DNA from: Muscardinus avellanarius
Taxonomy: Eukaryota; Chordata; Mammalia; Rodentia; Gliridae
Direction of reading: 5' to 3'
DNA: 64,000 nucleotides
Assembly (NCBI GenBank): GCA_963383645.1
Contig: OY726560.1
Coordinates: 68,325,023-68,389,022, forward strand
Positions 19,860 through 32,699 of the stretch are shown here, one piece after another (within the stretch, counting starts at the first letter, position 1; each line of letters begins with the position of its first letter). Below the pieces are notes generated by a model. That model was not told the origin of the DNA, made no database searches, and worked only from the letters and a program-made list of their open reading frames with translations. A program made the translations under genes and the position numbers.

Positions 19860-20160
19860 TAAAGAGATAAGGTTCATTTCTGCTCACAGTTTTGGAGGTT
19901 TCAAGTCTGTGATCGATTAGCCTATTGCTCTTTCACAGCAGCATGTGGCAAAGTCATTCCACTTACGGCTGGGAGGTGAAAGAGACATGTCTCCTTCAAG
20001 GTCACAACCCCAATGACTTGAACACTTTCTATGCCATCCCTTCAAAATTCACCACGCCCTAGTTAAGAAACAAGCCTTTAACACATGAGCTTTGGTGACA
20101 TTTATCCATACACCTCAGATACCAAGATGAAAACGGGCTTCCTACTGTCATAAGGTTATT
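19860..20160 (-). repeat. Possible MaLR-type LTR relic, antisense
   Basis: ggttcatttctgctcacagttttggagg and the ordered clauses after it look like an antisense mammalian LTR relic. Family uncertain. Confidence 0.3.
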
Positions 20161-21420
20161 CACTGAGGCACAGAAGGACGTATGCTACCATTCAAGTTAC
20201 CATCCAGTCCCCAGAATGATTTTAATCATTCTTCAACACAATCCTACAAGCTGGAAAGACAATTTTGAAGAGGAGCCACTTCCAAATAAAGTCATTTCGA
20301 CATACAAGATAATTGGGTCTGTTCTTCCTATTGGAAACACTGTATGCCTGGAAATCAAGTATTGTTCAGTTAGAAAAACATTTTGATACAGATGTAGTCT
20401 GGCAGAGTTTCTGAGATTTAACCTAGATAGCTGGAAACCAGACAAACATTCTCAATTTTTCTATAATTACTAGATTTCCACCCCCCTTCCCTTGGCAAAT
20501 CTGAGAGTAATGTCACAATTGAGCAAAAGCAGCCCAGCAAGAATGCTGGTTTATGTTTCCAACACTTCAGTCCCAGTATTCACAAAGAACAAAGTCTGCA
20601 TTCCATGGGGAAAGAGTGAGTGCTCTATTATACTGCACTGATATATAATATAGGCTAACCAGAAACAGAACAATCGAACAGATTTTGTTTAATTACAAAC
20701 CTATTTGAAACTGTAGCCAATCCTCTTTAAGCTAGTTGTTAAATTAACTTTTTATATTTTTATAAAAAATACCATTTAGAGATAACTGAGATTTTAGTTT
20801 TCACAACCAATAAGGCATACTTGGACATTATTTCAAGAGATACCAAAAAAAAAAGTAGGAATGCCAAGACTAAAAAAATGGTTATATAATGAACTATATT
20901 ATAGTAATATGGAATAACATAATGCAAAGAACTATTTTAATAACTCCTAACAAAATCCTATGTTAAATACCACATCTTTTATTTCTAAAATATTAGCTCA
21001 AGTTAAATCACTATAATAAAATAAAATATGTGGCTTTTTACTATAACCCAATAAATATTGTGGGGTTTTGCTCCTTCGCTGGGTTTGACTTGGGGTACAA
21101 TTTTTACCATACTTGAGTGTGGTGAGGCCGGTTGTGTGTCCAGAGCACACAGACAATTCATGGGCCTGCAGGTCATCTGTCCTGCCTTCCAGTGTAGAGT
21201 AATACAAGCATGAATTCTGTAATGAGTGCTTGCTTAAATTCCATATCATTGATGTAGGTTGGATATCAAAGAACCTCAAATAAAATTAAGATATCTAAAT
21301 ATTCAGTGAAAAAATATAACACAGTATATTCCTTAATTAAAATAGTCTTCAAAGAATAAGGATTAGGTGAGACAAAATTAACTATCTGCACTCCATCTAG
21401 CTTGGAAACAGTTATATAGA
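20160..21420. other. No recognisable feature
   Basis: AT-rich sequence. The minus-strand ORF 20998-21279 (93 codons) has no motif and low coding appearance. Confidence 0.4.
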
Positions 21421-21432
21421 AAGGCTTTCTGA

Positions 21433-21635
21433 GCCGGGCATTACAAGTGGCACACGCTTGTAATCCCAGCATTTGGGAGGGTGAGACAGGAGGATCACGG
21501 TTTGCGAACAGCCTCAGCTACTTAGTGAGGCCCTCCGCAACTCAGTGAGACTCTGTTTCAAAATAAAGAATAAAAAATAGGGCTGGGGGTGCAGTTCAAA
21601 GGTAGAATGCCCCTGGGTCCCATCCCCGGTACCAC

Positions 21636-21670
<35 letters not shown>

Positions 21671-21836
21671 ATAGACTTCCCAGCGCTTGGGACAGAAGCA
21701 TTGCACAGGTTTGAAGCCAGCCTCAGCTACTTAGTGAGACCCTGTTTCAAAATAAATTATAAAAATAGGTCTGGGAGTATAGCCTGGAGGTAGAAAAGCC
21801 CCATGTGTTCTACCCCTAGTACCACACACAAAAAAA
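21433..21836 (+). mobile_element. Two B1-dID SINE units inside one target duplication
   Basis: A full unit (21433-21638) ends in (AAAT)n (21639-21675). A second unit (21676-21836) lacks the first part of its B1 head. Only one target duplication is visible, aaggctt(t/c)ctgag at 21421-21433 and 21837-21849, flanking the pair. Confidence 0.8.
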
Positions 21837-21849
21837 GGCTTCCTGAGCA

Positions 21850-22590
21850 GAGATGCTATGCATCTTGTTAAGGTTATCTAAGGAGTGTTTGACTCATCAT
21901 CGGGGTCTATGCTCTTAGCACTCATCAAGCTCTTATCACTCGTCAATGCACTATTTGTGGAGAAACTGTTGTTTACCAAGCTGTGTATATTCTACTTTAC
22001 TTTGCCAACTCATTGGCTTGGCATCAACATTTGAAGGCAAATAAGTTTTTATTTTTTGTTGCTCTTGTTTAGTTTTTCAGAAAATAAAACGAAGTATCTT
22101 TGAAGTTTAGACTTTTTAAAGTTCTTAAAAATCACATTTCCCAGAAACAGTAGCTCTTTCATTTATCAACTGTAGGATCATATCATTTATGACCCACCCA
22201 TAGCTTCTTTTCATAAAATCAAAAGAGTAGAGGTAATTCATCAATAAGGAAGTCAGTTTACAGTTTCAAACCATGTGGACAAAGAAAGAGGACAGATTTA
22301 TTAATGTGAGGCTAATGCTCATTGTAGAAGTATCACATATGACAGTGTTGTTAATTTTCTATCACTACACTAAACAAAGGAGAGAGAGAGAGGGAGAAGA
22401 AGAGGGAGAAAGGGGAGAGAGAAAGAGAGAGAGAAGAAAAGCATTGTGGGAAGTGCATATGTTTTAGAATAAATGTTGGATTCAAATTCTGTAACTACTA
22501 ATCATGTGACCTTGAATAAGTTATTTAATTATCCTGAAATTCAGTTTATATATATATATATATATCTTTGACACTAAAAATGAAAATAAT
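21850..22590. other. No gene; small simple repeats
   Basis: Contains an AG-rich tract (22378-22440) and (TA)n (22547-22565). Confidence 0.5.
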
Positions 22591-22850
22591 CAGTTATCAT
22601 GGCATATGCTTGTAATTTCAGTACTTGAGAGGCTGAGAAAGGCAGGTCAGAGGTTTCAGTCAAGCCTCAAAAGTAGTGAGTCTCTCATTAACCTCAAGAG
22701 ACTCTGTTTAAAAAAAAATTAAAAACAAAATTGGGCTGGGGATATAGCTCAGTGGTAGACTCCAACTGGGCTCAATCTTCAGCATCACCAAAGAAAAAGA
22801 AAAAGAAAAAGAAAAAGAAAAAGAAAAGAAGAGAACAGAAAAGAAAATGA
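22591..22850 (+). mobile_element. B1-dID SINE, divergent, with (AAAAG)n tail
   Basis: ID part ggctggggatatagctcagtgg is close to a classic ID element. The tail has expanded into aaaag repeats (about 22792-22835). Confidence 0.85.
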
Positions 22851-23620
22851 GTATAACTGCATAGTATATATAATTGACAAATCATTCATTGCACTAACGT
22901 GGAATTACTAATATATTTACTTTCATTTTTATTAAATTATCTCTTTTGTTTCTAAATTGTACCACATCATATTTTAAAGTATGCCATATTTTTAATGGCA
23001 GTAAGGTTATTCCAACATTCTATATACAACACCCCTACATGTATAGTCAGGATTATCAGACAGTATTATGAAATATTTATACAGATACATTCATCTTCAT
23101 ATATGCTTATTACATATATCTGTGTACATATCTGTGTACACATATTATTTTTCTGCATATGTATGTATTTATCTTGCATATATGTATGTGTGTGTGTATG
23201 CATGCGTGTGCATACGCATGCATGTATGCATGCAAGCACAAATACTCATTTTGGTAATATATATTTTTAGAATGATGAAATGAAAATCACTGAAACATTT
23301 AAGTGATAATATTAAACTGTTTCATGGCATATTGTATTCAACATAAACATGCTATTAAATTTTCTGTGACTTCTACAGTTTTTGTAAAAAAAAAGTTTTT
23401 CGTGGTAGATTGTAAAATTATTCCAAGATTATACTGAAAAGTAGATACTCAGTCAAGGAAAAGTGTATGCTCCTCTGCATAATATCCTTATGAATGACTT
23501 CATGGAATGAGATTTTTTAAAATCATTTTGAAAAAGTAAAAAAAAAAAAGAGAATTCTTTCTGGGAAAATTTTCATATATATATAAAGATTTTATTTGTA
23601 TTCACACTTTCTTCAAACTA
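22850..23620. other. No gene; purine-pyrimidine simple repeat
   Basis: ATGT/GCAT-type alternating sequence at 23150-23230; ORFs here (e.g. 22995-23270) are low-complexity. Confidence 0.5.
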
Positions 23621-23836
23621 TTTTTTTGTGTGTGTGGGTTTGGGGATATAACCCAGGAGCATTTGACCTCTGAGCAATACCTCCTGCCCTATTTTTTATT
23701 CTTTAATTTGAAACAGGGAGTCACTAAGTTGCAGAGGGCAATTCTCTACGTAGCTGAGGCTGTCCACGAACTGCAATCCTCCTGTCTCAGCCTCCTGAAT
23801 GCTGGGATTACAAGTGTTCACCACCACGCCCGGCTA
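23621..23836 (-). mobile_element. B1-dID SINE
   Basis: Divergent copy; flanking duplication close to ctttttcaaact on both sides. Confidence 0.85.
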
Positions 23837-24180
23837 CTTTTTTCAAACTTTTGAGTACATAGTTCCATTTAAAAATATGCATTGCATTCACTCTTACTTT
23901 TGTTATACACTAAAATCCATGCAATATTATGCATTTCCTGTTTTTGTGATAACATGCAGGAAGTTTGTAATTGAGTTTAAATAGCTTAAGATTAAGAAGA
24001 TTAAGCTTTCCTTGAGAAAATTTATTAAGTATTTTTTATTTTACATATTAGAGTTTATTATGCCTGTTAGTTTAGAATAAACTGCTTCAGATAATTTTTG
24101 AAAATTGTATAAATTCATTGATATAAGCATATTGTACCAGCCTACACAAGCAAAATAAAAGTTAATCACTGATCTATTCT

Positions 24181-24535
24181 TGTTATGATCTGGATTTGAA
24201 ATGTCCCCCAAGAGCCCATTTATTAGAGGAGTTGTGGTCCTTAGTGCAGCTATGTCCAGAGGTGGTGCTTTGAGGAAATGATTGACTCATGAGGGCTCTG
24301 ACCTTGTCAGTAGATTCATCCCTTGATAGTTGATGGATGCTGGGAGGAGGCCAAAACTGTGACTCTGAAAGATGGTTGGAAGAAGTAGGTCACCAGGGGT
24401 GTGTGTCCCAGGCTTGCAAGCCCACACACAGATGCTCAAGGTTATATACTGTCTTCTCTCTTTCCCAACCGCCATAAGCTGAGCATCTTCCCTCTCACCT
24501 TGGAGCCACTTCATGCTAAGAATTATAGATTGTAA
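24181..24535 (+). repeat. MaLR-type LTR-like repeat
   Basis: Starts tgttatgatctggatttgaa and continues aatgtcccccaagagcccat, a common start for mammalian MaLR LTRs. The 3' end is unclear. Confidence 0.5.
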
Positions 24536-24539
24536 ATTT

Positions 24540-25470
24540 TCTTCTAAGAAAATAGAAGAGGCATGAACACACAGACACTAAGTTCTTATAAATGCCTGAG
24601 CATGGATTTTGAAGATATAGAAAGTTTCAACATCTTCTTTCTAGCTTCATAGCAATTGAAATTTAAGATTCCAAGCCCTTAATTAATGTTAAAGAAAATT
24701 CATTAGTAAAGTCATTCAGTAGGTCATCTTAGCCTTTGATGATTTACATTTATTTTGAACCCAGAAACATGCCTGTCTATTAATAAATCAGTAGAAAGTG
24801 CTATTATTCTCCAAGAAAATTTTCGGTCCAAATCACTCCATGTATCCCTGAGGCACAGAGATCTATTAATTCAAAATCAGATACAGAAAAAAATTTGAAA
24901 TGTCATTATAAAAGAAAAACTAAGAGATATAGCTATGAACAACAGAAAATGAGGACAAAAACTCCAAATGAGGGCGGCATGTTTCTATTTAAAAAAAAAA
25001 TTCAATTTTTTCTGTTTACAGCCAAGATTTATGAGCAGCTGCCATCAGATAACATTACCTTTGAGAAGATATTCATGTAATAGAAACCTGAGTCCAAGTA
25101 TTTATATAATCACAGACATTGGAAGACAAAATACAATGAACTAATTGCTGAATGGGCCAGGTTTTCATAGACAGGAAGTTTAATCCATGTAATCTCATCC
25201 AATATGAAGAAAACACTATACTTTGTCACTAGGAACTTAATTACACACAGAACACTCCACATGGTTTTCTTGTTTTATTTGTTTTTTTTTTTCATCCTCC
25301 AAAACCCAAATTCAGATAGTTTTGTATGCACCATGTTTTCAAGAAAATAAATAAATACTATAAGTAAAATAAACAGACATTCCTGCCACCAACCATCAAG
25401 ATGTATACATCTTGATGTATTCATAGATAAGCTACAACTCGGGTATCTCTTCTTTGTATTCTAGATAATT
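24540..25470. other. No gene; one long palindrome
   Basis: A perfect 24-bp palindrome lies at 25394-25417 (half: catcaagatgta). Otherwise AT-rich and unrecognised. Confidence 0.5.
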
Positions 25471-25472
25471 AA

Positions 25473-25676
25473 AGCATAGGGCAGTGGCATGTGCCTGTAA
25501 TATCAGTACTTGGGTGTCTGAAACAGGAGGATCCAGGTTCACAGATAGCTTCAGTAACATATGGGGACTCTCAGCAACTTTTGTTTTGTTTCAAAGCAAA
25601 ATAATAAAGAAGATCTGGGGGTACAGCGTGGAGGTAAAATGACCCCGAGCTCAATCCCAAGTATCACAAGAAAACA
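25473..25676 (+). mobile_element. B1-dID SINE, old
   Basis: Divergent head (gtggcatgtgcctgtaat) and ID part (tctgggggtacagcgtgg). Confidence 0.8.
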
Positions 25677-26710
25677 AGACAAATATTATAAATATATTTA
25701 ACAAATATTATAAATATATTTAACATTTATAATTACAATAACTAAAAATATGCTGCATGTGTATTTATAATCTGTGCATATCTATTTCTTCTATTCACTG
25801 GATGTTCTCAGTAAGGTCTATACTAGTAAATGGAAAGTGTCTAATAATCTTGATTACTGGGGGAAATTGGAAAGAGAGATAATTTAACGATGGGTATTTT
25901 TCTATTACAGTTGGTAAAAAAAAATTCTTTAGGAAATAAAAAGATGTAGTGATGATATGATAACTGATAACTTTTTCCCTCTTTGGCTAAAGGCAGGGTT
26001 GCACCAAAATGAAGAGGAATTTGAGGACTCAGAAATGGTATTCCATGTCCTATTACTTAAAGAGAAGTAAATCTTCTCATTTTATTCTTTAAAGAAACAG
26101 TATCTATAATGCAGAACATGTGCTCTGTCTTTGAGGAAATTACTAACAACATTAGCATTGCATTTATCTTTCAGCAGATAAAATATAAGAAGTATTTTCA
26201 CAGAGCAGAGCCTTTTAGAATCTCACAATTTTATACAACCTTTGGATTTAAACAAAACTATCCACCATTATCTGGAGTCCCTTTGGTATCCCCATTACTC
26301 CCCATATTACAGAAACAGTCCTTATTTTTATCTTGATAGAGAAGCAAACACAGAGATACTTTCACCTATTTGTCAACCAGATGAATAATTTCTTAATATG
26401 TGTTTACTGCAAAAATATTTCCATGAGCTGAAAGATCAGCTAAAAGGTTCTCTGGATCGCGTCCAGTTATTTTCAATATCACAACCAGTTCTAGATACAA
26501 CTTAGAAATAGTCCTCTTATGAAAACTTCTACATGCAAGCAATTTTGTAGGTTGTTTCTTTGGTGTTGAAAGCATAAATGTCATTAGAGAACTACTTTAA
26601 TATTTCCTGTGATAATAATAGCAAGTATTTTCATGTCTAGTGAATACTATACTTCTTTTTATGTGTATCATTTTCAAAGTCTTAATGAATGAGATGATTA
26701 GGTTGAATAA
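25677..26710. other. No recognisable feature
   Basis: A direct repeat aaatattataaatatattta occurs twice around 25682-25724. The ORF at 26109-26336 has no motif. Confidence 0.4.
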
Positions 26711-26729
26711 AATAAAATAGCCTTTTTCT

Positions 26730-26953
26730 TTTTCTTTTTTTTTTTTTTTTTTGCAGGTATGGGAATGGAACCCAGAGGCATTTGACCTCCAAGCTATATC
26801 CCCTGCCCTATTTTTTATTCTTTATTTTGAAACAGGGTCTCACCAAGTTGCAGAGAGCCTCACTAAGTAGCTGAGGCTGTTCGCAAACCGTGATCCTCAA
26901 GTTTTAGCCTCCTGAATGCTGGGATTACAAGCGTGTGTCACCACGCCCAGCTT
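26730..26953 (-). mobile_element. B1-dID SINE
   Basis: Perfect target duplication aaaatagcctttttct (26714-26729; 26954-26969). Confidence 0.92.
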
Positions 26954-27089
26954 AAAATAGCCTTTTTCTCATAAGGCTATTTATTTATTTAATAATTTTC
27001 TTCTTGATTATCCTATTAATAAATTCATCAGTAGGCTTTTTAAATTGATAGCATGATATCTGTGCATCTTTATTGGATATGTTATAATA

Positions 27090-27313
27090 ATTTTATTTAT
27101 TTATTTATTTATTTATTGTGGTACTGGAGATTGAACCCAGGGGGATTCTACCTCTAAACTACACTTCCAACCCCATTTTTTATTCTTTATTTTAAAACAT
27201 GATCTCACTAAGTTGCAGAGGGCCTCAAAAAGTAGCTGAGGTTGACCTGAGATCCTCCTGTCTCAGCCTTCCAAGTACTGGGATCACAAGTATGCACCAC
27301 CATGCCTGATTAA
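27090..27313 (-). mobile_element. B1-dID SINE
   Basis: Starts with (TTTA)n, then gtggtactggagattgaacc, ending accatgcctgat. Confidence 0.88.
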
Positions 27314-27314
27314 T

Positions 27315-28930
27315 GCAATACATTTATATAATGTGAAATAATCAAGTCAGGATAATAAGCTCTTCATCTCTTTAAAAATTAATTTTTATGTGCTGGGAAA
27401 TTTGTATTTTTACTTTCTGGTCACTAAAATATATCATAAACTTAACACTCTATTGTGCTATATAAAACTCTAATTTAGAATGGGTAGTTTCAAAGGTACT
27501 TGGCTTAGTGAGGCTATTCAGTAGTAAATACAGGTAGGAGGAAGTTTTTTAATTTGACCAGAGCAAACTTTATAGAAAACAAAGTAAAAAACAAGCAGAG
27601 TGATATATGTTCATGATAAAGGATATAAAGAACATACAATCTTATCTTCAAGAGTTTTCATGAAACATCACAACCCATCCAGTTAAGACCACTTAATCTA
27701 ATAAAAATTAATTGATCTGAAGAGAAGCTATATGAAAATATTTCGATCTAATTGCACTAGCCCTTTTCAAGTATTCACAAGGCTAGTAGATTCCATACTG
27801 CACAGTATAGACATAAAGAACCTTTCTATCACAGGAAATTCTTTAGGAGCAGTTTTTATTCATTACTGAATCTCCACACCAAGTGAAGATACAACCCAGA
27901 GATAACAGAATGGCAAGAATATATTAGCATAAAAGTCCGGGGAATTTCAAATTTCTGATGTATAATGAATCAAAATTTCTGACAAGTCCTTTAATATCAA
28001 TTATTTCTTTGCTGAGAGATCAAGGTTTTCTATATATTACTTTTTTTCATTAGAAGAGCAATCAGTTTGAGCAGCACTTTTAACACTCACAAAGAGCCCT
28101 ATGACCTGGAGGTACATATCCTGGGAGATCTTTCTTGTCTACAGACGAGAGGCTGAAATGAGCCTTCTCATGGCCTCAGACCTCCAATAAAGTCAGATTA
28201 GTTGTAATTTCTAGCCTAAGAAGATCTAAATGATTATAATTTTCAATCGGAATTATTGTAATCACCCACTGTCAGTGTTGCTCTGCACCTGTAATGGGCC
28301 TTATATTTATATTTATACTTTAATATGCTTAAAATTTTGTGCATTATTCTAAACACAGAAAATAGGTAAAAGGAAGAAACATATCTTATATATTTTTGTA
28401 ACCTGTGCTAGCATCCAAGTGCTGGAAACATACTCAGAACGCATTTAACCACGAACTGCTTAAAACTTACAAAGTTCCAGATTAGCAAATCAAAGTTCAT
28501 GCCACAATTCGCAGGCTTGCTTAGATTGCACTTGGAGCTCCTGTTCTCTTGTAAGCGCTGCCTATCAACGCTACAAACACAGGCACCCCATTATTCACAG
28601 CAAGATTTTCCATTGCCTAATTAATTCACCCTTACTCTTTCAGGATTGCCCAGTGAGTAGCACTATTGAGTCTGAATGACTTAAGAGGCTGGGTCTCATG
28701 GCAAAGTGTTTTATGAACTGTGTGTGAACTAGAAGCAGTGATAAAATATACCTGTCCCTATTGCTCTATTTCTACTAAAGCTGTTATTTGGAAATTGGCT
28801 ATCCCTGACTAAATACCATTCACATAGAACTAGGTTTTAAACCAGGCAAATTTCCAGGAAGCCAGCCGACTTGTTAGCTGGAAGATCAGTGAAACAGTAA
28901 AGCAGAAACTGGCACTAAAACATCTACAAT
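27315..28930. other. No recognisable feature
   Basis: AT-rich, apparently single-copy; no ORF above 60 codons. Confidence 0.4.
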
Positions 28931-28935
28931 AATCA

Positions 28936-29150
28936 CTGTGCGTGGTATTGCACACTTGCAATCCCAGCATTCGCAAGGCTGAGACGTGAAGATTGTGGTT
29001 CAGACGTCAGCTACTTAGTGAGGCCCTTCGCAACTCAGTGAGACCCTGTTTCAAAAATGAACAGACTTAAAAATAGGGCTGGGAGGGTAGCTCGGAGATA
29101 CAATGCCCCTGGGTTCCATCCCCAGTACCACACACACACACAAAAAAAAT
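28936..29150 (+). mobile_element. B1-dID SINE followed by (CA)n/(TACA)n
   Basis: ID part gggctgggagggtagctcgg. The tail has become CA-rich and runs into (ACATAT)n at 29215-29268. Confidence 0.88.
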
Positions 29151-29230
29151 CCACAATACATCTCTCAACACATACATACCCACAAACATATATACACACA
29201 CATATACATGCATACACTACATATACATAC

Positions 29231-29264
<34 letters not shown>

Positions 29265-29274
29265 GCATACACTA

Positions 29275-29815
29275 TTTCTGTTTAATATGTTGGTTGGTAC
29301 AAGATTAATTCTTGAGGTAGTGAGTATTACAATAGTAATACTTTAGTTCTCCTCTTTATCACATGTGAGCTATTTATCTTCCTTTTCACAATATGCAAAT
29401 CGCATGTGTTTAGAAAATTACCTGTCTTTCTTGGTGGCTTTCTTATGCCTCTCAACGCTAATATCGGGAAGAGGGAGCCTCAGACAAAATCTGCTACACA
29501 CCTGGATCAGTCTGCAGGTTCCTTCAGAGGAGGTGCTTATGTAGAAAGTAAACCAGGAAAGAAAGAGAATAAATAAACTGTTTGTTTGGGTTAGGTAAGA
29601 CAGGGACCATGGAAGTAACTACACATAAAGATATTTGGGAGCTGCAGAAAAGCCTCTGCCTGAAATCTAGATGTTGAGTAAAATTTCCCAAAGCTCTAGT
29701 ACAAATCCACTTCAGTCCTTCTCTAACTCTCTCCAACAGCACTTTCCTTTTTGAAATTACACTCAATCACTACATTTGGGGCTTATAAGAAAGAAACTGT
29801 CATTTTAAAAAATTA
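29275..29815. other. No recognisable feature
   Basis: Single-copy-looking DNA. The minus-strand ORF at 29524-29766 has no motif. Confidence 0.4.
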
Positions 29816-31030
29816 CTATGATTGAAGTATAATTTACATACAATAAATAACACCCATCTGAAGTGTATATTATTAAATGAGCTTTGACACACACCAAATC
29901 CATAACACAAAATGTATCTGTCACGTTCCTCATTTTCTCCATGTTCCTTTGCATCCATTTCTTTTACCATTTCTGGCCCTGGCTAATCCCTAATTTGCTT
30001 TTTGATTTGTTGTTATTTGTTAATTTTCATTTGCAGTGTTTTATAGTAATGAACTCATGTAGTCTATTACATATAGTAATATATATTTACATGTATTATT
30101 ATTATGTATATTATATAGATTATTATTTGTTATATATTATTATTTATATATACGTATATATATATATATTTCTTTCTGCTTTTTCCATCTTAACTATTAT
30201 AACTTCCTCTCCATTTTTGCATATATACATAGTTCGCTCTTTCCGTGGCTGAGTACTATTCTACTCAATGGATAGATCATATTTTGCTTTTCCAGGCATC
30301 TTCTGATGCACATTGGAGTCACTTCTAGTTTTTGACTACAGTAAAGAAAGATTTGCATAGACATGTTTTAATTTTCTTTGTTGAATATCTAGAAGTAGGA
30401 TTTTAGGTCACAGGGTAAGTATATGTTTTACTTTCTGAAAATCTGCCAAAAACTTTCCAAAGTGGTTTTATAATTTTAGATTCCCATGAGCAAAATGTGA
30501 GCTTTGGTTGTTCCAATTCTTCATCTGCACTTAGTATATTTTTAGCCTTATAAATTTTAGACACTCTAATAGGTGTGAAGTGACATTTTATGGGATATTA
30601 ATTTGCATTTCCCCAATGGCTACTTGATGTTGAACATCTTTTCATTTGTCATTTGTATGTTTTATTTTGGGTACTATTTTTTTAGTCTTGTATGCATATT
30701 TTCATTGGTTTACTAGTCTCATATCTCTGTTCTAACAGTTCTCTAAAAATTCTGGTTATAAGTCTTTTCTCAGATATATGTATTATAATTACTACCTCCT
30801 ATTCTGTAACTAACCTTTTCATTCTTTAGTTGTGTTTCTCAAAGACTAAATTTGCTAAAATATGGTACTATTATGATAGTCTAAATTATTATTGTTTTCA
30901 TTTATGATTTGTACTTATTATGTCCTTTCAAAGCATTTTTGGCTCTCTTTCCAAAGTCATGAGGATTTCCAAAGTCTTTCCAAAGCCATGTGTTTTCTGT
31001 GAGTCTTATTCAAATTAATCTCCTTCCAGA
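29815..31030 (-). mobile_element. Old L1 fragment, antisense
   Basis: Antisense L1 words include gatattaatttgcatttccc, gatgttgaacatcttttcat and the preceding aggtgtgaagtgacattt. Also carries AT repeats (30060-30170). Too decayed for ORFs. Confidence 0.7.
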
Positions 31031-31257
31031 GTGATTTGTTTTGATCATCTAATATCATTTTATTTAATTTATGGATTTTGATACATGCATCTGATAATGT
31101 CAAGTAGCCTCAAAATTCCATAAGGTGATAAATGGTTCATAGGGAATACAAAACAGAAAACCTTAGATCTTTGTTATAAGGTTATTCTTTTCTTTTTCTT
31201 CTTCCTGTTTTTGTCATTCTAAAAGTAGTTAAGATTCATCATCTAATATATAAATTC

Positions 31258-31445
31258 AGGCCAGGCACGGTGGTACATGCCTGTAATCTCAGTACTTGGG
31301 AGGCTGAAACAGGAGAATTCCAGGTAAAAGGGCAGCCTCAACAACTTAGTGTGATCCTGTTTCAAAATTAAAAATTAAAATAGGGCTTGGCTTATAGCTC
31401 AGTTATACCTACTCTCAGTTAAATCTTCAACACACACAAATATAC
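31258..31445 (+). mobile_element. B1-dID SINE, old
   Basis: Head ccaggcacggtggtacatgc; degenerate ID part. Confidence 0.82.
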
Positions 31446-32055
31446 AAAAAGTACAGATATAATTTAAGGAAAACACAGCTCTTTCCCATATCTGATGATG
31501 GCTTAGGACTGTATTTTCTTTTTCTGTCATGATGTTCCAGATCCTAGTAACAGAAAAGTGAAGTAAGACAAGGTGTATTTTATGAAAATTGTTTTCAGTT
31601 ACTATTCCAATTACTAATGAAATAGGCTTTACAACTTATATGTTGTTGGATTTTCAGAATTTGAGGACTCCCAGGCTTGATAATAAGCATTAATATAAAA
31701 AAGAATAAAAGCAGCATAAGCATTTATTGGGTATGAAGTATCAAATAGTAAAATAATCTGAACCTGTGGGACAGAGCCTGGCATCTAATAGGTGTTAAGT
31801 GTATGTTTCCTTTCTACATTCACAAATGATGAAGAATGCAGTTTTTATATTCTACTTTGTACCATAATATTGTCAAGAATGTATTGGCTTCCTCCATTTC
31901 TTATTCCTTGTTCCTTTCTTTTAATTATTTCCTAAATTTTATGATTAAAACTTAGATTCCTGAAAAATATACCCAAACTTCTGTTTTATCTCATAAGACC
32001 TTTGTCTAATTTACTCATAGGCATTATGGAAAGTCACAGGTTTAAGTTCTCTTCT
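31446..32055. other. No recognisable feature
   Basis: AT-rich; nothing recognised. Confidence 0.4.
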
Positions 32056-32067
32056 AAACCCATAGGA

Positions 32068-32266
32068 GCCGGGCCTGGCAGCGCACGCTTGTAATCCCCG
32101 AGCTTGGGAGGCGGAGACAGGAAGATCGCGCAGGTTTGAAGTCAACCGCGCTGGCTTAAGAGACCCTGTTTCCAAATAAAAATATAAAATAGGTCTGGAA
32201 GTGTAGCCTGGAGGTAGAAGGGCTTCCAGGAACCCCAGTACCACCAAAAAATAAAAATAAATAAAT
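32068..32266 (+). mobile_element. B1-dID SINE
   Basis: Perfect target duplication aaacccatagga (32056-32067; 32267-32278). Confidence 0.95.
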
Positions 32267-32361
32267 AAACCCATAGGAATGTAGGATATGATGCAAGAAG
32301 AAATTTTAGATATATAGTCAGGTCAAAAAAAAAGGAAAGAAAATTTTTAAAGCAGACGTGA

Positions 32362-32555
32362 AGACGGCGTGTGGCGCACGCTTGTAATCCCAGTACTTGG
32401 GATGCTGAGACAGGAGGATTGTGCAGGTTAGAAGCCAGTCTCAGTTGGTGAGGCTCTCGGCAACTTGATGAGACCCTGTTTCCAAATAAAATAGAAAATA
32501 GATCTGGGAGTGTAGCCCAAAGGTAGAAAGCCTCTGGGTTCCATCCTCAGCATGA

Positions 32556-32631
<76 letters not shown>

Positions 32632-32634
32632 GGA

Positions 32635-32681
<47 letters not shown>

Positions 32682-32691
32682 GAAAAAAAAC
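32362..32691 (+). mobile_element. B1-dID SINE with a long (GAAA)n tail
   Basis: The SINE body ends about 32552 and its tail has expanded to about 138 bp of GAAA repeats with one interruption. A candidate duplication agcagac(g/a)t(g/a)aa lies at 32351-32362 and 32698-32709. Confidence 0.9.
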
Positions 32692-32699
32692 ATGAAGAG

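Noticed and set aside
22733..22785. tRNA-like sequence (ggctggggatatagctcagtgg)
   Set aside because: This is the ID half of a SINE derived from tRNA-Ala; it lacks an intact cloverleaf and is joined to a B1 head.
32553..32691. Regular spaced repeats considered as CRISPR-like
   Set aside because: Simple GAAA microsatellite in a eukaryotic genome with no spacers.
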